NCBI GenBank assembly: GCA_964535825.1
Contig: CAZHUC010000003.1
Location: 124,001 to 188,000 of the forward strand
Length of the DNA: 64,000 nucleotides
Reading direction: 5' to 3'
Source of the DNA: CAZAQK01 sp964535825
GTDB taxonomy: Bacteria; Pseudomonadota; Alphaproteobacteria; Rickettsiales; SXRF01
Shown: positions 35,745 through 44,592 of the stretch, piece by piece
Numbering within the stretch: position 1 is the first letter of the stretch
Layout: the number at the start of each line of letters is the position of its first letter
The notes under the pieces: model-generated
Database searches by the model: none
What the model was told of the DNA's origin: nothing
The model's input: only the letters and a program-made list of their open reading frames with translations
Made by a program: the position numbers and the translations under genes

Positions 35745-36542
35745 TTACAGTTTTATCATCAGGCGGCAATCTTTGCTACCGTTGGTAACATTATAAGCCA
35801 GTGATGTGGCATCTACTACGCATACTCCCACCAAATTATCAATAGTGCCATCTATGAAGTTATTGTTTGAATTGCTGCGTATTGTTGCGCGTATATTGCC
35901 GGTGGCAGGAATGCCATCATCCAGTTTCTTATCTATGGCAAAGGCTTGCTGTGGCGTCATGACACCGTTGGCCGAGTAAGGCAGTCCAGCCTGTATACCG
36001 AAATTACAAGGAGCAGTAGGGTATGTTGCCATTCCTACATATAACCAGGTGGTGCCAGTGTGGGTGAATGCCAGCATGCCACCGCTTGGATGCAGGTAAG
36101 GAGCGAACATGGTAAATGTGGGATCCCAGAATGTTGCAGTACTGCCGCATGTATAAGGGATAGGTGGTTTATCTATTAAACCAGCGTCTGCAAGATGCCC
36201 AAAAAAGTACATTGGCTCATAAGCAACGCCAAAAATGTAAGTTGTATTACCCTGAAAATCTTCGATCGCACCATTGTCTCGTCGGCCAGAGGCATTCCCA
36301 CATGCTAGCCCAACAGCCTGTGCATTAGCACACAGATCGCCCGCGAGGGCGTTATACTTTATTTTAAATGTCTGATGCGCAAGTTTTATTTCATCGATCT
36401 GTGAAATTTGTTTTTGTATATGCGCGGCGTCTATCATGTCTTTGCCCAGTAAAACACCGCCTACGAGCAAGCCGATAATGACCATGACTATGGCGAGCTC
36501 AATGATGGTAAAACCCGCGACTCTATTAACTGGGGTACGCAA
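35745..36542 (-). CDS. Type IV prepilin-like protein in the T4SS operon (copy 1)
   Basis: The 265-residue protein has the leader MRTPVNRVAG, then FTIIELAIVMVIIGLLVGGV with Glu at +5, a prepilin peptidase site and N-terminal helix. QISQIDEIKLAHQTFKIKYN and the C-terminal DDGIPATGNIRATI ... VVDATSLAYN closely match the next gene, so the two are paralogues that have diverged in the middle. Cysteines at several positions could form disulfides. It begins two bases after virB11 and 27 bases before its sister gene, inside the same operon. A role as pilus tip or surface subunit of the T4SS is conceivable but is inference. Confidence 0.85.
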   Translation of the reverse strand: MRTPVNRVAGFTIIELAIVMVIIGLLVGGVLLGKDMIDAAHIQKQISQIDEIKLAHQTFKIKYNALAGDLCANAQAVGLACGNASGRRDNGAIEDFQGNTTYIFGVAYEPMYFFGHLADAGLIDKPPIPYTCGSTATFWDPTFTMFAPYLHPSGGMLAFTHTGTTWLYVGMATYPTAPCNFGIQAGLPYSANGVMTPQQAFAIDKKLDDGIPATGNIRATIRSNSNNNFIDGTIDNLVGVCVVDATSLAYNVTNGSKDCRLMIKL

Positions 36543-36544
36543 AA

Positions 36545-37534
36545 TTAATTGCCTTCTTTGAAATAGACCTCGGATACGTAGCGCATGCCACGTGCGCCGC
36601 GTTTTAGCTGGATGATGACGTTGATAACATTTTCCACATAACTTTTGATCTGGTCACGCGTGATGCCAAGACCCGCCTGCATGATCATGAGGATGAGCTG
36701 TTCCAGTGCCAGTTCCGGCGTATCAGCGTGCAGCGTCGAGATAGAGCCGGGGTGACCGGTATTGACCGCGCGCATGAAAGAGAAGGCTTCCTTGCCGCGT
36801 AACTCACCAAGCATCAGCCTGTCCGGGCGCAGGCGCAGGCAGGCTTCGATCAGATCCTGCATGGTAACCTGCGCGCGGCCTTGGCTACCTTTGGATGCAA
36901 TAAGATGTACACGGTTAGGGATATGCGGGATCATGATCTCGCGCGCGTCTTCGCAGGTGATGATGCGTTCTGTGGGAGGCACAACTTTAAGGGCTGCATT
37001 GAAGAAGGTGGTTTTACCGGTGGATGTACCACCCGAGATGATGATGTTCTTTTTGGCCAGAATGGCTTCCTTGATAAAATCTTTCACTGCACCGGCATTC
37101 AGAAGGTCACGCAGGTGTTTATCGATAGGGTTTGCTTCCTTGCGTACCACCGTGTTCTGGAATGCGCCGATCGCCTCATATTGGTCGAGGTCGAGATTCA
37201 TGATGGTCTGTTTGCGAATGGAAATAGCCACCGTAGATGCCTCGCAGGCCGGCGGGAATACCACCTGAATACGATAGCCATCCGGCAATGTGGCAGATAG
37301 CAGGGGCATTTCCTCACTGATCTTCTGCTCGGTGGATTGTGCCACCAGTTTGCCGAGTGCTTTCAAGTGCGCCAGATCGAATTCGGGGATCTCGTGGCGC
37401 GTCATATCGCCGGCAATTTCCACCCAGATCTCTCCGGGTTGGTTGATGGAGATTTCGCTTACCGTCGGCTGATCGAAGAAGCGCTTGAGCGGATCAAGAT
37501 ATGTATCCAGTGCTGTAAATGTCGGGCGGCTCAT
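36545..37534 (-). CDS. virB11: T4SS ATPase VirB11
   Basis: The 329-residue hexameric traffic ATPase has an N-terminal domain (FFDQPTVSEISINQPGEIWV), a Walker A SGGTSTGKTTFFNA near residue 168 and the Asp box CEDAREI. A Walker B-type segment LRPDRLMLGELRG and the His box GHPGSISTLHAD follow. It powers assembly and substrate translocation together with VirB4 and VirD4. All nucleotide motifs are intact. The C-terminus is followed after two bases by the prepilin genes. Confidence 0.95.
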   Translation of the reverse strand: MSRPTFTALDTYLDPLKRFFDQPTVSEISINQPGEIWVEIAGDMTRHEIPEFDLAHLKALGKLVAQSTEQKISEEMPLLSATLPDGYRIQVVFPPACEASTVAISIRKQTIMNLDLDQYEAIGAFQNTVVRKEANPIDKHLRDLLNAGAVKDFIKEAILAKKNIIISGGTSTGKTTFFNAALKVVPPTERIITCEDAREIMIPHIPNRVHLIASKGSQGRAQVTMQDLIEACLRLRPDRLMLGELRGKEAFSFMRAVNTGHPGSISTLHADTPELALEQLILMIMQAGLGITRDQIKSYVENVINVIIQLKRGARGMRYVSEVYFKEGN

Positions 37535-37562
37535 ACCTGTTCCGTGAAGCGAGGGTTACCTG

Positions 37563-38942
37563 TTATTGTATGTGCATCGTATCGGTGGCAATGTTAGGGA
37601 ACGAAAGATCCCTGTTCACAAATACATTGACCCTTGTACCCTGATCAAGTGTCAGCGTAGGACGCTGGTCAAGAGCAGAACCGATTACCTGTTTGGAAAT
37701 ATCGCCGATATTGTTCACAGCTTCCGCACCTGCAGCAAGTCCTGCGCCACCGGAACGGGTCGTGCTACCATCGGTATTGCTTGTGGTAGAGCCAGTATCG
37801 GTAACAGCTTCTGCACCGGCAGCGACACCGATGGTGATCAGACTGGTGAGGATCGCGGCACTGAATATCTCGGCATATTTATTGTCGACATTCCCGCGTA
37901 CACCGGCACGTCCCAGCGCATCAATGGCTGGTGAACCTATGGCAACATCAAGACCGTCTGGCCTGATGAGGCGTGTCCAGATGATAAGTATACGTTTCTG
38001 GCCACGCGCAACAGCGGTGTTGTAAGTGCCGATCAGACGTGACCCTTTCGGGATCATGACCGTACGGCCTGCTTCTGCATATACGTCGCGGCTGACAATG
38101 GCGCGCAATGTACCAGGCAGATCGGTGTTTACTGCTGTTTCAAGAATGGCATTCACGATCTTACCCTGAGCGATCGTCATGGAAAGGTTGCTCAGTCGTG
38201 TAGCGGAAGCCTTCTCGGCCTGCGTTGCCCTGAGTACGTTGTTCGTAAATGCCTGGTTAGGGTCATTCAGATCAAGGGCGTTGTTCGCACCGGCCTGCTC
38301 AGCGCTAGCGTCAGCAACTCCGGTACTATTCATAACCAGCATGTTCGACCGCAGGCGGCGTTGGGCATCTTTGTCGCCCCCGCCACTGGCAATCGGCGCG
38401 ATGTTCTGAACATCAGGCGGCGGCGGAGGCGGTGCTGATGGGCGAGGCGGAGGTGGTGGCGGAACGCCTGGAGGTGGCGGCAGTTCTGCAGTTGTTTTTG
38501 GTGCTCTCGTCGCAACCGGCGGCGGCGGAGGTGGCGGCGGCGGAGGCGGTGGTGGCGGAGGAGGCGGTGGTGGTGGTGGAGGTAACACCGAGTTACTTAC
38601 CGCTGCAACAGGTTGTGGCGGCGGTGCTGCCACAGGGCTTTCCACCATATCGCCTGAAATGGAGGCGGTCAGGATCTCATTGGGATTGACCGGCTGCGGC
38701 TTTTCAGAGAATAGGTTGTAGAGGAAAATGGTCGCGGCGGTCAGCAAAATGAATCCCAGTACGATCACTTTTCCAGGACCAGAACCTACCGATGAACCAC
38801 CGCGGCTCATCGAGAGCTCCTGTTCGATCTCCTGTTCCTGCGAGGCATAATCCGACGGATTGATGCCAAGAATATCCTGCTCTACGTTTGGCTCTGTATT
38901 CTGTGGCTGCTGAGGAGGTTGGGTGTCGTCCTGTTTATCCAT
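37563..38942 (-). CDS. virB10: T4SS core protein VirB10 with a long polyproline tract
   Basis: The 459-residue protein has a cytoplasmic start, a membrane helix near 58-77 (VIVLGFILLTAATIFLYNLF), then a periplasmic linker with a run of about 22 prolines near residues 118-140 and further proline clusters to about 175. The C-terminal VirB10/TraB domain follows (TRLSNLSMTIAQGKIVNAIL, AIVSRDVYAEAGRTVMIPKG, SRLIGTYNTAVARGQKRILI). VirB10 spans both membranes and gates the channel. The proline run is encoded by a GGN-like repeat on the plus strand and may vary in length between strains. Confidence 0.94.
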   Translation of the reverse strand: MDKQDDTQPPQQPQNTEPNVEQDILGINPSDYASQEQEIEQELSMSRGGSSVGSGPGKVIVLGFILLTAATIFLYNLFSEKPQPVNPNEILTASISGDMVESPVAAPPPQPVAAVSNSVLPPPPPPPPPPPPPPPPPPPPPPVATRAPKTTAELPPPPGVPPPPPPRPSAPPPPPPDVQNIAPIASGGGDKDAQRRLRSNMLVMNSTGVADASAEQAGANNALDLNDPNQAFTNNVLRATQAEKASATRLSNLSMTIAQGKIVNAILETAVNTDLPGTLRAIVSRDVYAEAGRTVMIPKGSRLIGTYNTAVARGQKRILIIWTRLIRPDGLDVAIGSPAIDALGRAGVRGNVDNKYAEIFSAAILTSLITIGVAAGAEAVTDTGSTTSNTDGSTTRSGGAGLAAGAEAVNNIGDISKQVIGSALDQRPTLTLDQGTRVNVFVNRDLSFPNIATDTMHIQ

Positions 38943-38948
38943 AATACA

Positions 38949-39824
38949 TCATTCTTTTACAGGGTTTAGTATCTCGTTATACACCATCACAGTGCCGGCA
39001 CTGCTTTTTAATACCCATTCACCGGCAACTTCATCGATGACCATAAAGCCATCTTTTACATAGTAGCCGGCTGGTTTTTCGCGGCCATCCGATGCCACAA
39101 CGTAAGCGTTCGGCAAAGGCTGGTTCATATCGCGGTATTTGAAATAGGTGGATCTGCCATCATCATGCACTTGTGTCGGGGCAAGTTCATCCGGGCCGGC
39201 GAACGTATAGGATTTGTTCATCTGCATCGGCTGGGTGGTGGCCGGAAGTTGTGCCACAGTAGGTGCAACCACTGGTGCTGACATTGTTTCAGAAGCTTGG
39301 CGTTCTGGCACAGATGGCACATAAGGCATATGCTCAGGGGCATTGCTTACGGCATCCGGGAATACATTATCGACCGATTCGATCTGTTCATCATACGGCG
39401 ATGCAGCGGCTTCCTGCATCTGGTCAGGATAAACGAACTTCGCAACATAAATGATGCTCGTATTCTTGCTGTCTTCACCTACCGATTTCACATCAAAATT
39501 ATAGGAACGCTTATTGGTAATGACGGTCATGTTGGTTGTCACATCATCGACCATGGGCCTGATGAACAAGCGGTTCGAGGAAGGGATGATCTGCCAGAGG
39601 CTGCGGTCGCCCATGGAGATGGTCTCTATCTGCTCATCGGATGCGAACACAATATGCGTCTGGAAACCGTATTTGGTCGTGATGGTGTAAATATCAGACT
39701 CGTCATATGGCAGGATGCGTATACGGCTATCCGCGGGGAACATGTCGCTGTAGTCAGCTGCCAAAACAGTTGTACTTGTCAGCGTGCTCAAACACAGAAT
39801 GAATGCAGAGGTGATATTTTTCAT
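38949..39824 (-). CDS. virB9: T4SS outer-membrane core protein VirB9
   Basis: The 291-residue protein has a signal peptide (MKNITSAFILCLSTLTSTTVLA), the N-terminal VirB9 domain with YTITTKYGFQTHIVFASDEQ and WQIIPSSNRLFIRP, a linker rich in Pro/Thr/Gln, and the C-terminal CagX-like domain (YFKYRDMNQPLPNAYVVASD, VIDEVAGEWVLKSS). It forms the outer ring of the core complex with VirB10, usually together with the lipoprotein VirB7, which is not seen here. It overlaps virB8 by four bases and precedes virB10 by six. Confidence 0.93.
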   Translation of the reverse strand: MKNITSAFILCLSTLTSTTVLAADYSDMFPADSRIRILPYDESDIYTITTKYGFQTHIVFASDEQIETISMGDRSLWQIIPSSNRLFIRPMVDDVTTNMTVITNKRSYNFDVKSVGEDSKNTSIIYVAKFVYPDQMQEAAASPYDEQIESVDNVFPDAVSNAPEHMPYVPSVPERQASETMSAPVVAPTVAQLPATTQPMQMNKSYTFAGPDELAPTQVHDDGRSTYFKYRDMNQPLPNAYVVASDGREKPAGYYVKDGFMVIDEVAGEWVLKSSAGTVMVYNEILNPVKE

Positions 39825-40495
39825 CGTGACCCAATCTCTTCATCTACACGGTAATCAGTGACCCTGAAGCCCAGAGGATTGATATACCGCTCTTCATTAG
39901 TAAGATTTAATTTAACATACTCGAAAGCGACCAGAATAATTTTGTGGTATTGGCGGAAGGGAGCGCCTTCTGCTTTTTCTTCGATCATTGCACGGACCTG
40001 AACAAGGTTAGGGCTCAGGTAGGTGAATGATTTGAATTTCACAGTACGCAGACCAGATGTACCAAGACGTGCTGCATTACTGTTCGGGTTATTTGGATCT
40101 GCCTGCGTGATGAAAGCGGGATATACTTTGTTACGCTCGGACATCACGCGTACGGTGTTATAATTACGCGCCAAATCCGTCATGCTGTAGGTCTCGCGTG
40201 AACGGATATATTGCACGATGAAGAAATTATTCACGGCCTCATTGCCGGTCAGCTCACTCACAGTAAGAGGGTCTACGGTCTGTGTGATACCGCTGCGCTG
40301 GTCAACCTGGATCACGAACGGTTCAACCGTTTTGAGCGGCGTGAGGTAAGCGATGGTGATAACGGTCGCAAGCGTTGCGAACAGCGCAGCAATGGTCACT
40401 GCCGCAAGTAATTTGCGTTGTACGAGTACATACTGATACCGGTCACGATACCAATTTGGGGTTTCCACGGTGTTGGCTTGTTTCTTTAGCATCAT
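39821..40495 (-). CDS. virB8: T4SS inner-membrane protein VirB8
   Basis: The 224-residue protein has a short cytoplasmic start, a membrane helix near residues 33-55 (AAVTIAALFATLATVITIAY) and a periplasmic NTF2-like domain including LKTVEPFVIQVDQRSG, FFIVQYIRSRETY and INPLGFRVTDYRVDEE. VirB8 is an assembly hub between the inner-membrane and outer-membrane parts. A second ATG three bases downstream is an alternative start. It follows virB6 after an 89-base gap that has no room for virB7. Confidence 0.92.
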   Translation of the reverse strand: MMLKKQANTVETPNWYRDRYQYVLVQRKLLAAVTIAALFATLATVITIAYLTPLKTVEPFVIQVDQRSGITQTVDPLTVSELTGNEAVNNFFIVQYIRSRETYSMTDLARNYNTVRVMSERNKVYPAFITQADPNNPNSNAARLGTSGLRTVKFKSFTYLSPNLVQVRAMIEEKAEGAPFRQYHKIILVAFEYVKLNLTNEERYINPLGFRVTDYRVDEEIGSR

Positions 40496-40584
40496 TTACC
40501 GTGTTAAGTTGTTGATAATAATATTCATAGCTGCACAGTCTAGAACCTATTACTAAATAAAGGGTTAAAAAATTACTACTGCAT

Positions 40585-42027
40585 TCATCGCCTGCTTAAC
40601 ATGCTGCCCATGGATTCCGTATATTTTGAGGACAGATTCTTTACGGTATCGCGGGCGGTTCGGCTCAGGCCGATCCGGTTATCAAGATCCTTGAAGAGCG
40701 AGTTTCCAGAACCCAGCCCTTTCTTCGCCCAGCCCGGTGTTTTCTCAATAATGCCGTATTTTGAGAAGGTATAGCCCTGCCCAAGAATAGGTACATATTC
40801 CGGTCCGGCAAGGCTTTTTGCCATGTATGGCGCTTGTCGCATAAGCGTATCGAATGCGTAGCACACAATAATAAGTACCAGCAGGCGATATACCACATAG
40901 AACACGAATTCCCCTTCCATGGCGATACTGGCAGCCGGGATCATCTTCTCGGCGTCATCGGGGTCTGATGGGTCAAATCCCGGATCTTCACAAGAGGCCG
41001 TTTTGCCTAGTACGGGGTCATCACCATAATCGATCGGGCATATGCCCCATGTGTTCACTGGGTCGCTTTCAGGGGCACTCTTAACCCAGAACGAATCATA
41101 CGGGAATATCACTTCAGCCAACTCGTTGAAGAAGCCGATGAACAGGTTGAGTGCAGCAAGCCAAAGCGCGATGACAGAGAAAACAACGATCACCTGTATG
41201 GCATAGGACATCATGTATTTCAGCCAGTTCTCAAAGAACTGGTAGGTTGAGGCGAACAGCATGAAGCTCAGGAATATCGGGCTTAAGGCAAGGAGGAACG
41301 CCAGAGAAGCAACGGCGATAAGGAAGGTGAGGAGGGCGCGTATCAGGATGGTGAAATTGATCCACAACCAATAAGATGCCAGCATGAATACAGTGGGAAT
41401 AAGATACCACATCACGAAGAAGAACCCGATAACCTCAGAATGTGCCATGGTGAATGGTCCGGTTACCGCGTCATAAACGACCTTGTCAAAGAATTCGAAT
41501 ACAGGCATCAGGCTGCCATCTGCGCCGACCCCGATGCCAAATGCATCCTGTCCGTCTGCCTCTACGCCTTTCCAGAACCACACAGCGCCGAAGATACCCG
41601 CCTGTACGAAGAATACGAATGCCCACTGAATAGCCCAATATGTTTGGGTCGCGAATGTCCAGACACCGGCGATCTTGAGCAGTCGCACCATGATCTCCTT
41701 CACACTCATCTGTATGGATCCCATGAGTATCTGAGCGCCAAATACAGCAACATATAGGGTGAGCAGCGCACGGAGGATCACATTCATTTCATCCTGGATG
41801 GAGCAGAAGACCTTGCCTAACACATCGTTTACGATCCTGACGAAATCACAAAAGATACGGCTGAAGATATGATCAAGGCCACCACCATTGCTACATGGTG
41901 CATCTTCATCAAAGATGTTGCCGCTGGCGCTACCACCTGAACATGTAAGCGCCCATGCCGTTTCCGGTAATGCGCTCATGGCCAGAAATGCTAGGAGGGC
42001 AATGATAAATATCTTATTACGCCGCAT
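40585..42027 (-). CDS. virB6: T4SS inner-membrane channel protein VirB6 (TrbL/VirB6 family)
   Basis: From the ATG at 42027 the protein is about 480 residues: a signal-like hydrophobic start (RRNKIFIIALLAFLAMSALP), a periplasmic Cys-containing loop, then about six membrane helices in the middle. A loop of about 80 residues with several acidic residues and cysteines and a last helix pair follow. The central stretch, with AFVFFVQAGIFGAVWFWKG and the helices after it, fits VirB6/TrbL. VirB6 lies near the substrate path in the inner membrane. The start lies two bases from the virB4 stop, so translation is coupled; a longer frame to 42126 lies inside virB4 and is not favoured. Confidence 0.88.
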   Translation of the reverse strand: MRRNKIFIIALLAFLAMSALPETAWALTCSGGSASGNIFDEDAPCSNGGGLDHIFSRIFCDFVRIVNDVLGKVFCSIQDEMNVILRALLTLYVAVFGAQILMGSIQMSVKEIMVRLLKIAGVWTFATQTYWAIQWAFVFFVQAGIFGAVWFWKGVEADGQDAFGIGVGADGSLMPVFEFFDKVVYDAVTGPFTMAHSEVIGFFFVMWYLIPTVFMLASYWLWINFTILIRALLTFLIAVASLAFLLALSPIFLSFMLFASTYQFFENWLKYMMSYAIQVIVVFSVIALWLAALNLFIGFFNELAEVIFPYDSFWVKSAPESDPVNTWGICPIDYGDDPVLGKTASCEDPGFDPSDPDDAEKMIPAASIAMEGEFVFYVVYRLLVLIIVCYAFDTLMRQAPYMAKSLAGPEYVPILGQGYTFSKYGIIEKTPGWAKKGLGSGNSLFKDLDNRIGLSRTARDTVKNLSSKYTESMGSMLSRR

Positions 42028-42028
42028 A

Positions 42029-44446
42029 TCAGTAAAACTCCGGCAGGGTGGCGAACTGTCCGCCTGCCGCAATGAGGTTCTTGATATCGCCTGCCAGAAT
42101 GGCGCGTATATCATCCATATGTTCAAAGCTTACGCGCAGGCCGATCGAGTCGTGCTCCTGTTTAAGCAGGAGCTCACCCTTCTGGCGGTGCATGCGCCGT
42201 AACATATCGGCATCGTAGTCATTCAGGCCGGAATGCTCCGAGCTGTAGGGCTGTGTTACATCATCCGGCAGGTACAAGCGGGTAGCACATGACCGCCTTA
42301 GTGTTTGCAACACATCGCTATCCTGCAATTCCTGTGCATGATGCAATGTGCTTACCACCAACACGTTGTTCTGCTTGAGCATCTCTAGCAGGCTTTCAAG
42401 GCGCGGCGCAAAGAAACTGTTCTCGAGTAGTCGCAATGCATCGTGCAATACAATGATAGTAGGCACACCATCCAGCTGGCTGATGATGCGATGCGTGAGG
42501 TAAGAGAACACCGGTACAGTAAGCTGGCTGGCAATAATATGATCGCTTATATCGAATGCCTGCATGGGGTTGCTGAGATCGAGCGACTCAACATGCGCAT
42601 CAAAAAGTCCTGCGAATTGCCCACGCCCGTGGAAATGTGAGAACAGCTGTGCCAGCTCGACATCCATCCTCTCCAGGATGGTTATAAAACCGGTCATATG
42701 GCGTTGATGCTCGCCGGATTCGAAAAGCTCAGCGATCGCTTGCCGCAGCAGCTCCCTTTGTGAATCGTTTATTGTACCCAGTGGCTCAATAAGTGCACCA
42801 CACCATGCCAGCAGGAATGATTGGTTGCGCGGGGAGTTTTCGAGCAGGAACGGGTTAAGTCCGTACCCTTCATGTTTATATGCCCCGAACGGGAGCAGGT
42901 GATAACGGCCATTGGCTTTCTCAAAGAATAGCCGCGAAGACTGTTGTGCATCGAATACAAAGATCTTGGGTTTGTATTTCAATGATGTGGTAACCAGGAA
43001 ATTAAGTAGTACCGTGCCTATGCTGTCCTGGAAAGAATTGTAATCGAACAGCAGCGTATGTCCGTTATCCTGGAAGTGTAAGTTGAAGAAGTAAGGAGAG
43101 TTCACAGTGGTTGGGATCAATGCCAGCGCATCTCCCCAATGGTTATTCTTGCTGCTGCCATTAGGAAACAGATTCAAGCGGCAGAACCCTGCCATCTCGG
43201 GTGAGACGATCGTATCCTGCCTGCGTATGAATTCGAAGTTGCATGGCAGCTGCGACCAGAAGGCTTCCTCCAGCTTGATATCTTCGCGGATAACAATGAT
43301 ACCGACTTCAGCGAATTTTTGCTGGATGCGGGACATCTCGGCTTCCAGCTGGCTGAAATCATCTACCAGCACCATGATGGTGGTTTGCTGCCTGCCGTAG
43401 TCGATCGGCTTTCTACGGTTAGGGTGCATCTTTGATTCCAGCCCGCTCTGTCGGTAAGAATAAGGATCTTCGCTCATCTCGAAGATCATTTTCTGAGCCC
43501 TGTAGGGTTTTGTAGCGATGGCGGCTGGAATGTAATGGAATGACTGGCTGATGATGAATTCACTCGGATACTGGAGGATGGTATCGACCGTAGACAGAGG
43601 AACTTCCTGATAATGCTTGAGCGTGAGGATGCCTGCAAACCTGCGATCACCTTTGGCGGTTTTGGTCTCAAGTGCATTATACCCGAATATCAGGTCAGTG
43701 CTGCACAGTGCCTTATCAATAGTGCTATAGGTTACGGGAAAGTGGTCTGGCCGGAGGTTATAAACCATGCTCAGAAATTCCATTGGCTCAGAATAGAAAA
43801 TGGTTTTTCCCGGCATATTCAGTGTTTCATCGGCGAGGCGTTCCCGTACGCCAAGACATTCCGCATTGTAATGCTGGCGGATGACGTTGAGTATCTTATC
43901 AACGGTGTCGGTTAGCTTGTTCAGTGACTCACTCAGGTAAGCATTACGGAAGGCCCGGTTCGTATCCGGAAGCACCACATGCTTCAGGTTCTGCTGGTCG
44001 AATAATTCAGCAGGCTGACCACTATAGGCAACGGTAATATATATCTCGTTGTGATATTGTTGCTGCCAGTTGTTCTTCTCGCGCCATTTCTCATTCACAT
44101 AATTTGCGAAATAATCTTCGTATTTGCTTTCGTGGTGCACAGGATCACGACGTCTCAGCGTGTGCATCCAGAATGCATATTTGTCGCTGTTCACGGAGTT
44201 GCCGATGGCTCGGCGGACGATATCTCGCAGTGTATTCGCACCATGGCCACTTTCGTAATTGAGGCCATATTTGTTACCGGTTATCTTGATGATCTTGAGC
44301 AATTCACCGTTCTTGGTAAGAAGTGTATCTGGCGAGTAGTGGATAAGAAAAGGGATGAAGTCGGATTGGTCGTGATACTCGCCAGCGGAGGTATCCTGTC
44401 TTGGCTTTTCACTTTGTTCTGTATCTGTGTTCCGTAATGAAAACAT
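42029..44446 (-). CDS. virB4: VirB4 homologue with degenerate Walker A and B motifs
   Basis: The 805-residue protein follows the VirB4/CagE plan: an N-terminal domain (SDFIPFLIHYSPDTLLTKNG; EIYITVAYSG), a middle domain with YPSEFIISQSFHYIP, and a C-terminal RecA-like domain. At about residues 455-475, where VirB4 has GHTLIFGPTGSGKT, it reads GHTLLFDYNSFQDSIGTVLL, without the glycine-rich loop or the lysine. Near 660-672 the Walker B acidic pair is replaced by VLHDALRLL. The reading frame is intact, so this is not a pseudogene. It may act as a structural partner of a functional VirB4 elsewhere; degenerate VirB4 copies are known from Rickettsiales vir systems. Confidence 0.9.
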   Translation of the reverse strand: MFSLRNTDTEQSEKPRQDTSAGEYHDQSDFIPFLIHYSPDTLLTKNGELLKIIKITGNKYGLNYESGHGANTLRDIVRRAIGNSVNSDKYAFWMHTLRRRDPVHHESKYEDYFANYVNEKWREKNNWQQQYHNEIYITVAYSGQPAELFDQQNLKHVVLPDTNRAFRNAYLSESLNKLTDTVDKILNVIRQHYNAECLGVRERLADETLNMPGKTIFYSEPMEFLSMVYNLRPDHFPVTYSTIDKALCSTDLIFGYNALETKTAKGDRRFAGILTLKHYQEVPLSTVDTILQYPSEFIISQSFHYIPAAIATKPYRAQKMIFEMSEDPYSYRQSGLESKMHPNRRKPIDYGRQQTTIMVLVDDFSQLEAEMSRIQQKFAEVGIIVIREDIKLEEAFWSQLPCNFEFIRRQDTIVSPEMAGFCRLNLFPNGSSKNNHWGDALALIPTTVNSPYFFNLHFQDNGHTLLFDYNSFQDSIGTVLLNFLVTTSLKYKPKIFVFDAQQSSRLFFEKANGRYHLLPFGAYKHEGYGLNPFLLENSPRNQSFLLAWCGALIEPLGTINDSQRELLRQAIAELFESGEHQRHMTGFITILERMDVELAQLFSHFHGRGQFAGLFDAHVESLDLSNPMQAFDISDHIIASQLTVPVFSYLTHRIISQLDGVPTIIVLHDALRLLENSFFAPRLESLLEMLKQNNVLVVSTLHHAQELQDSDVLQTLRRSCATRLYLPDDVTQPYSSEHSGLNDYDADMLRRMHRQKGELLLKQEHDSIGLRVSFEHMDDIRAILAGDIKNLIAAGGQFATLPEFY

Positions 44447-44545
44447 GGTAACCTGACCGCCTGAATAAACATTCCTGACTGTACGCTAGCAAACCGTTCT
44501 TAAGAAAATATAAACCAGCCACGGCAAACCAGCATAGCCGTTATC

Positions 44546-44578
44546 AGTATATCAGGAAATTATGACAGTTTATTGACA
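44546..44578 (-). promoter_or_regulatory. Candidate regulated promoter upstream of virB4 (paired TGTCA sites)
   Basis: On the minus strand, two TGTCA sites 11 bases apart (plus-strand TGACA at 44563-44567 and 44574-44578) are followed after 11 bases by TATACT (44546-44551). The same arrangement, with identical spacing, lies before virB2. Half-sites one helical turn apart next to a -10-like box suggest binding of a dimeric regulator over the -35 region. The virB4 start is about 100 bases downstream. Confidence 0.45.
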
Positions 44579-44592
44579 GTATGCGTGCTTAA

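Noticed and set aside
38430..38590. Repeat array resembling CRISPR or minisatellite DNA
   Set aside because: The repetition is explained by proline codons within virB10; there are no spaced direct repeats.
40496..40584. A hidden virB7 lipoprotein between virB6 and virB8
   Set aside because: All frames in the 89 bases have only 7-10 codons and no lipobox.
44447..44592. A hidden virB3 between virB2 and virB4
   Set aside because: The gap is 146 bases with stops in all minus-strand frames and appears regulatory instead.
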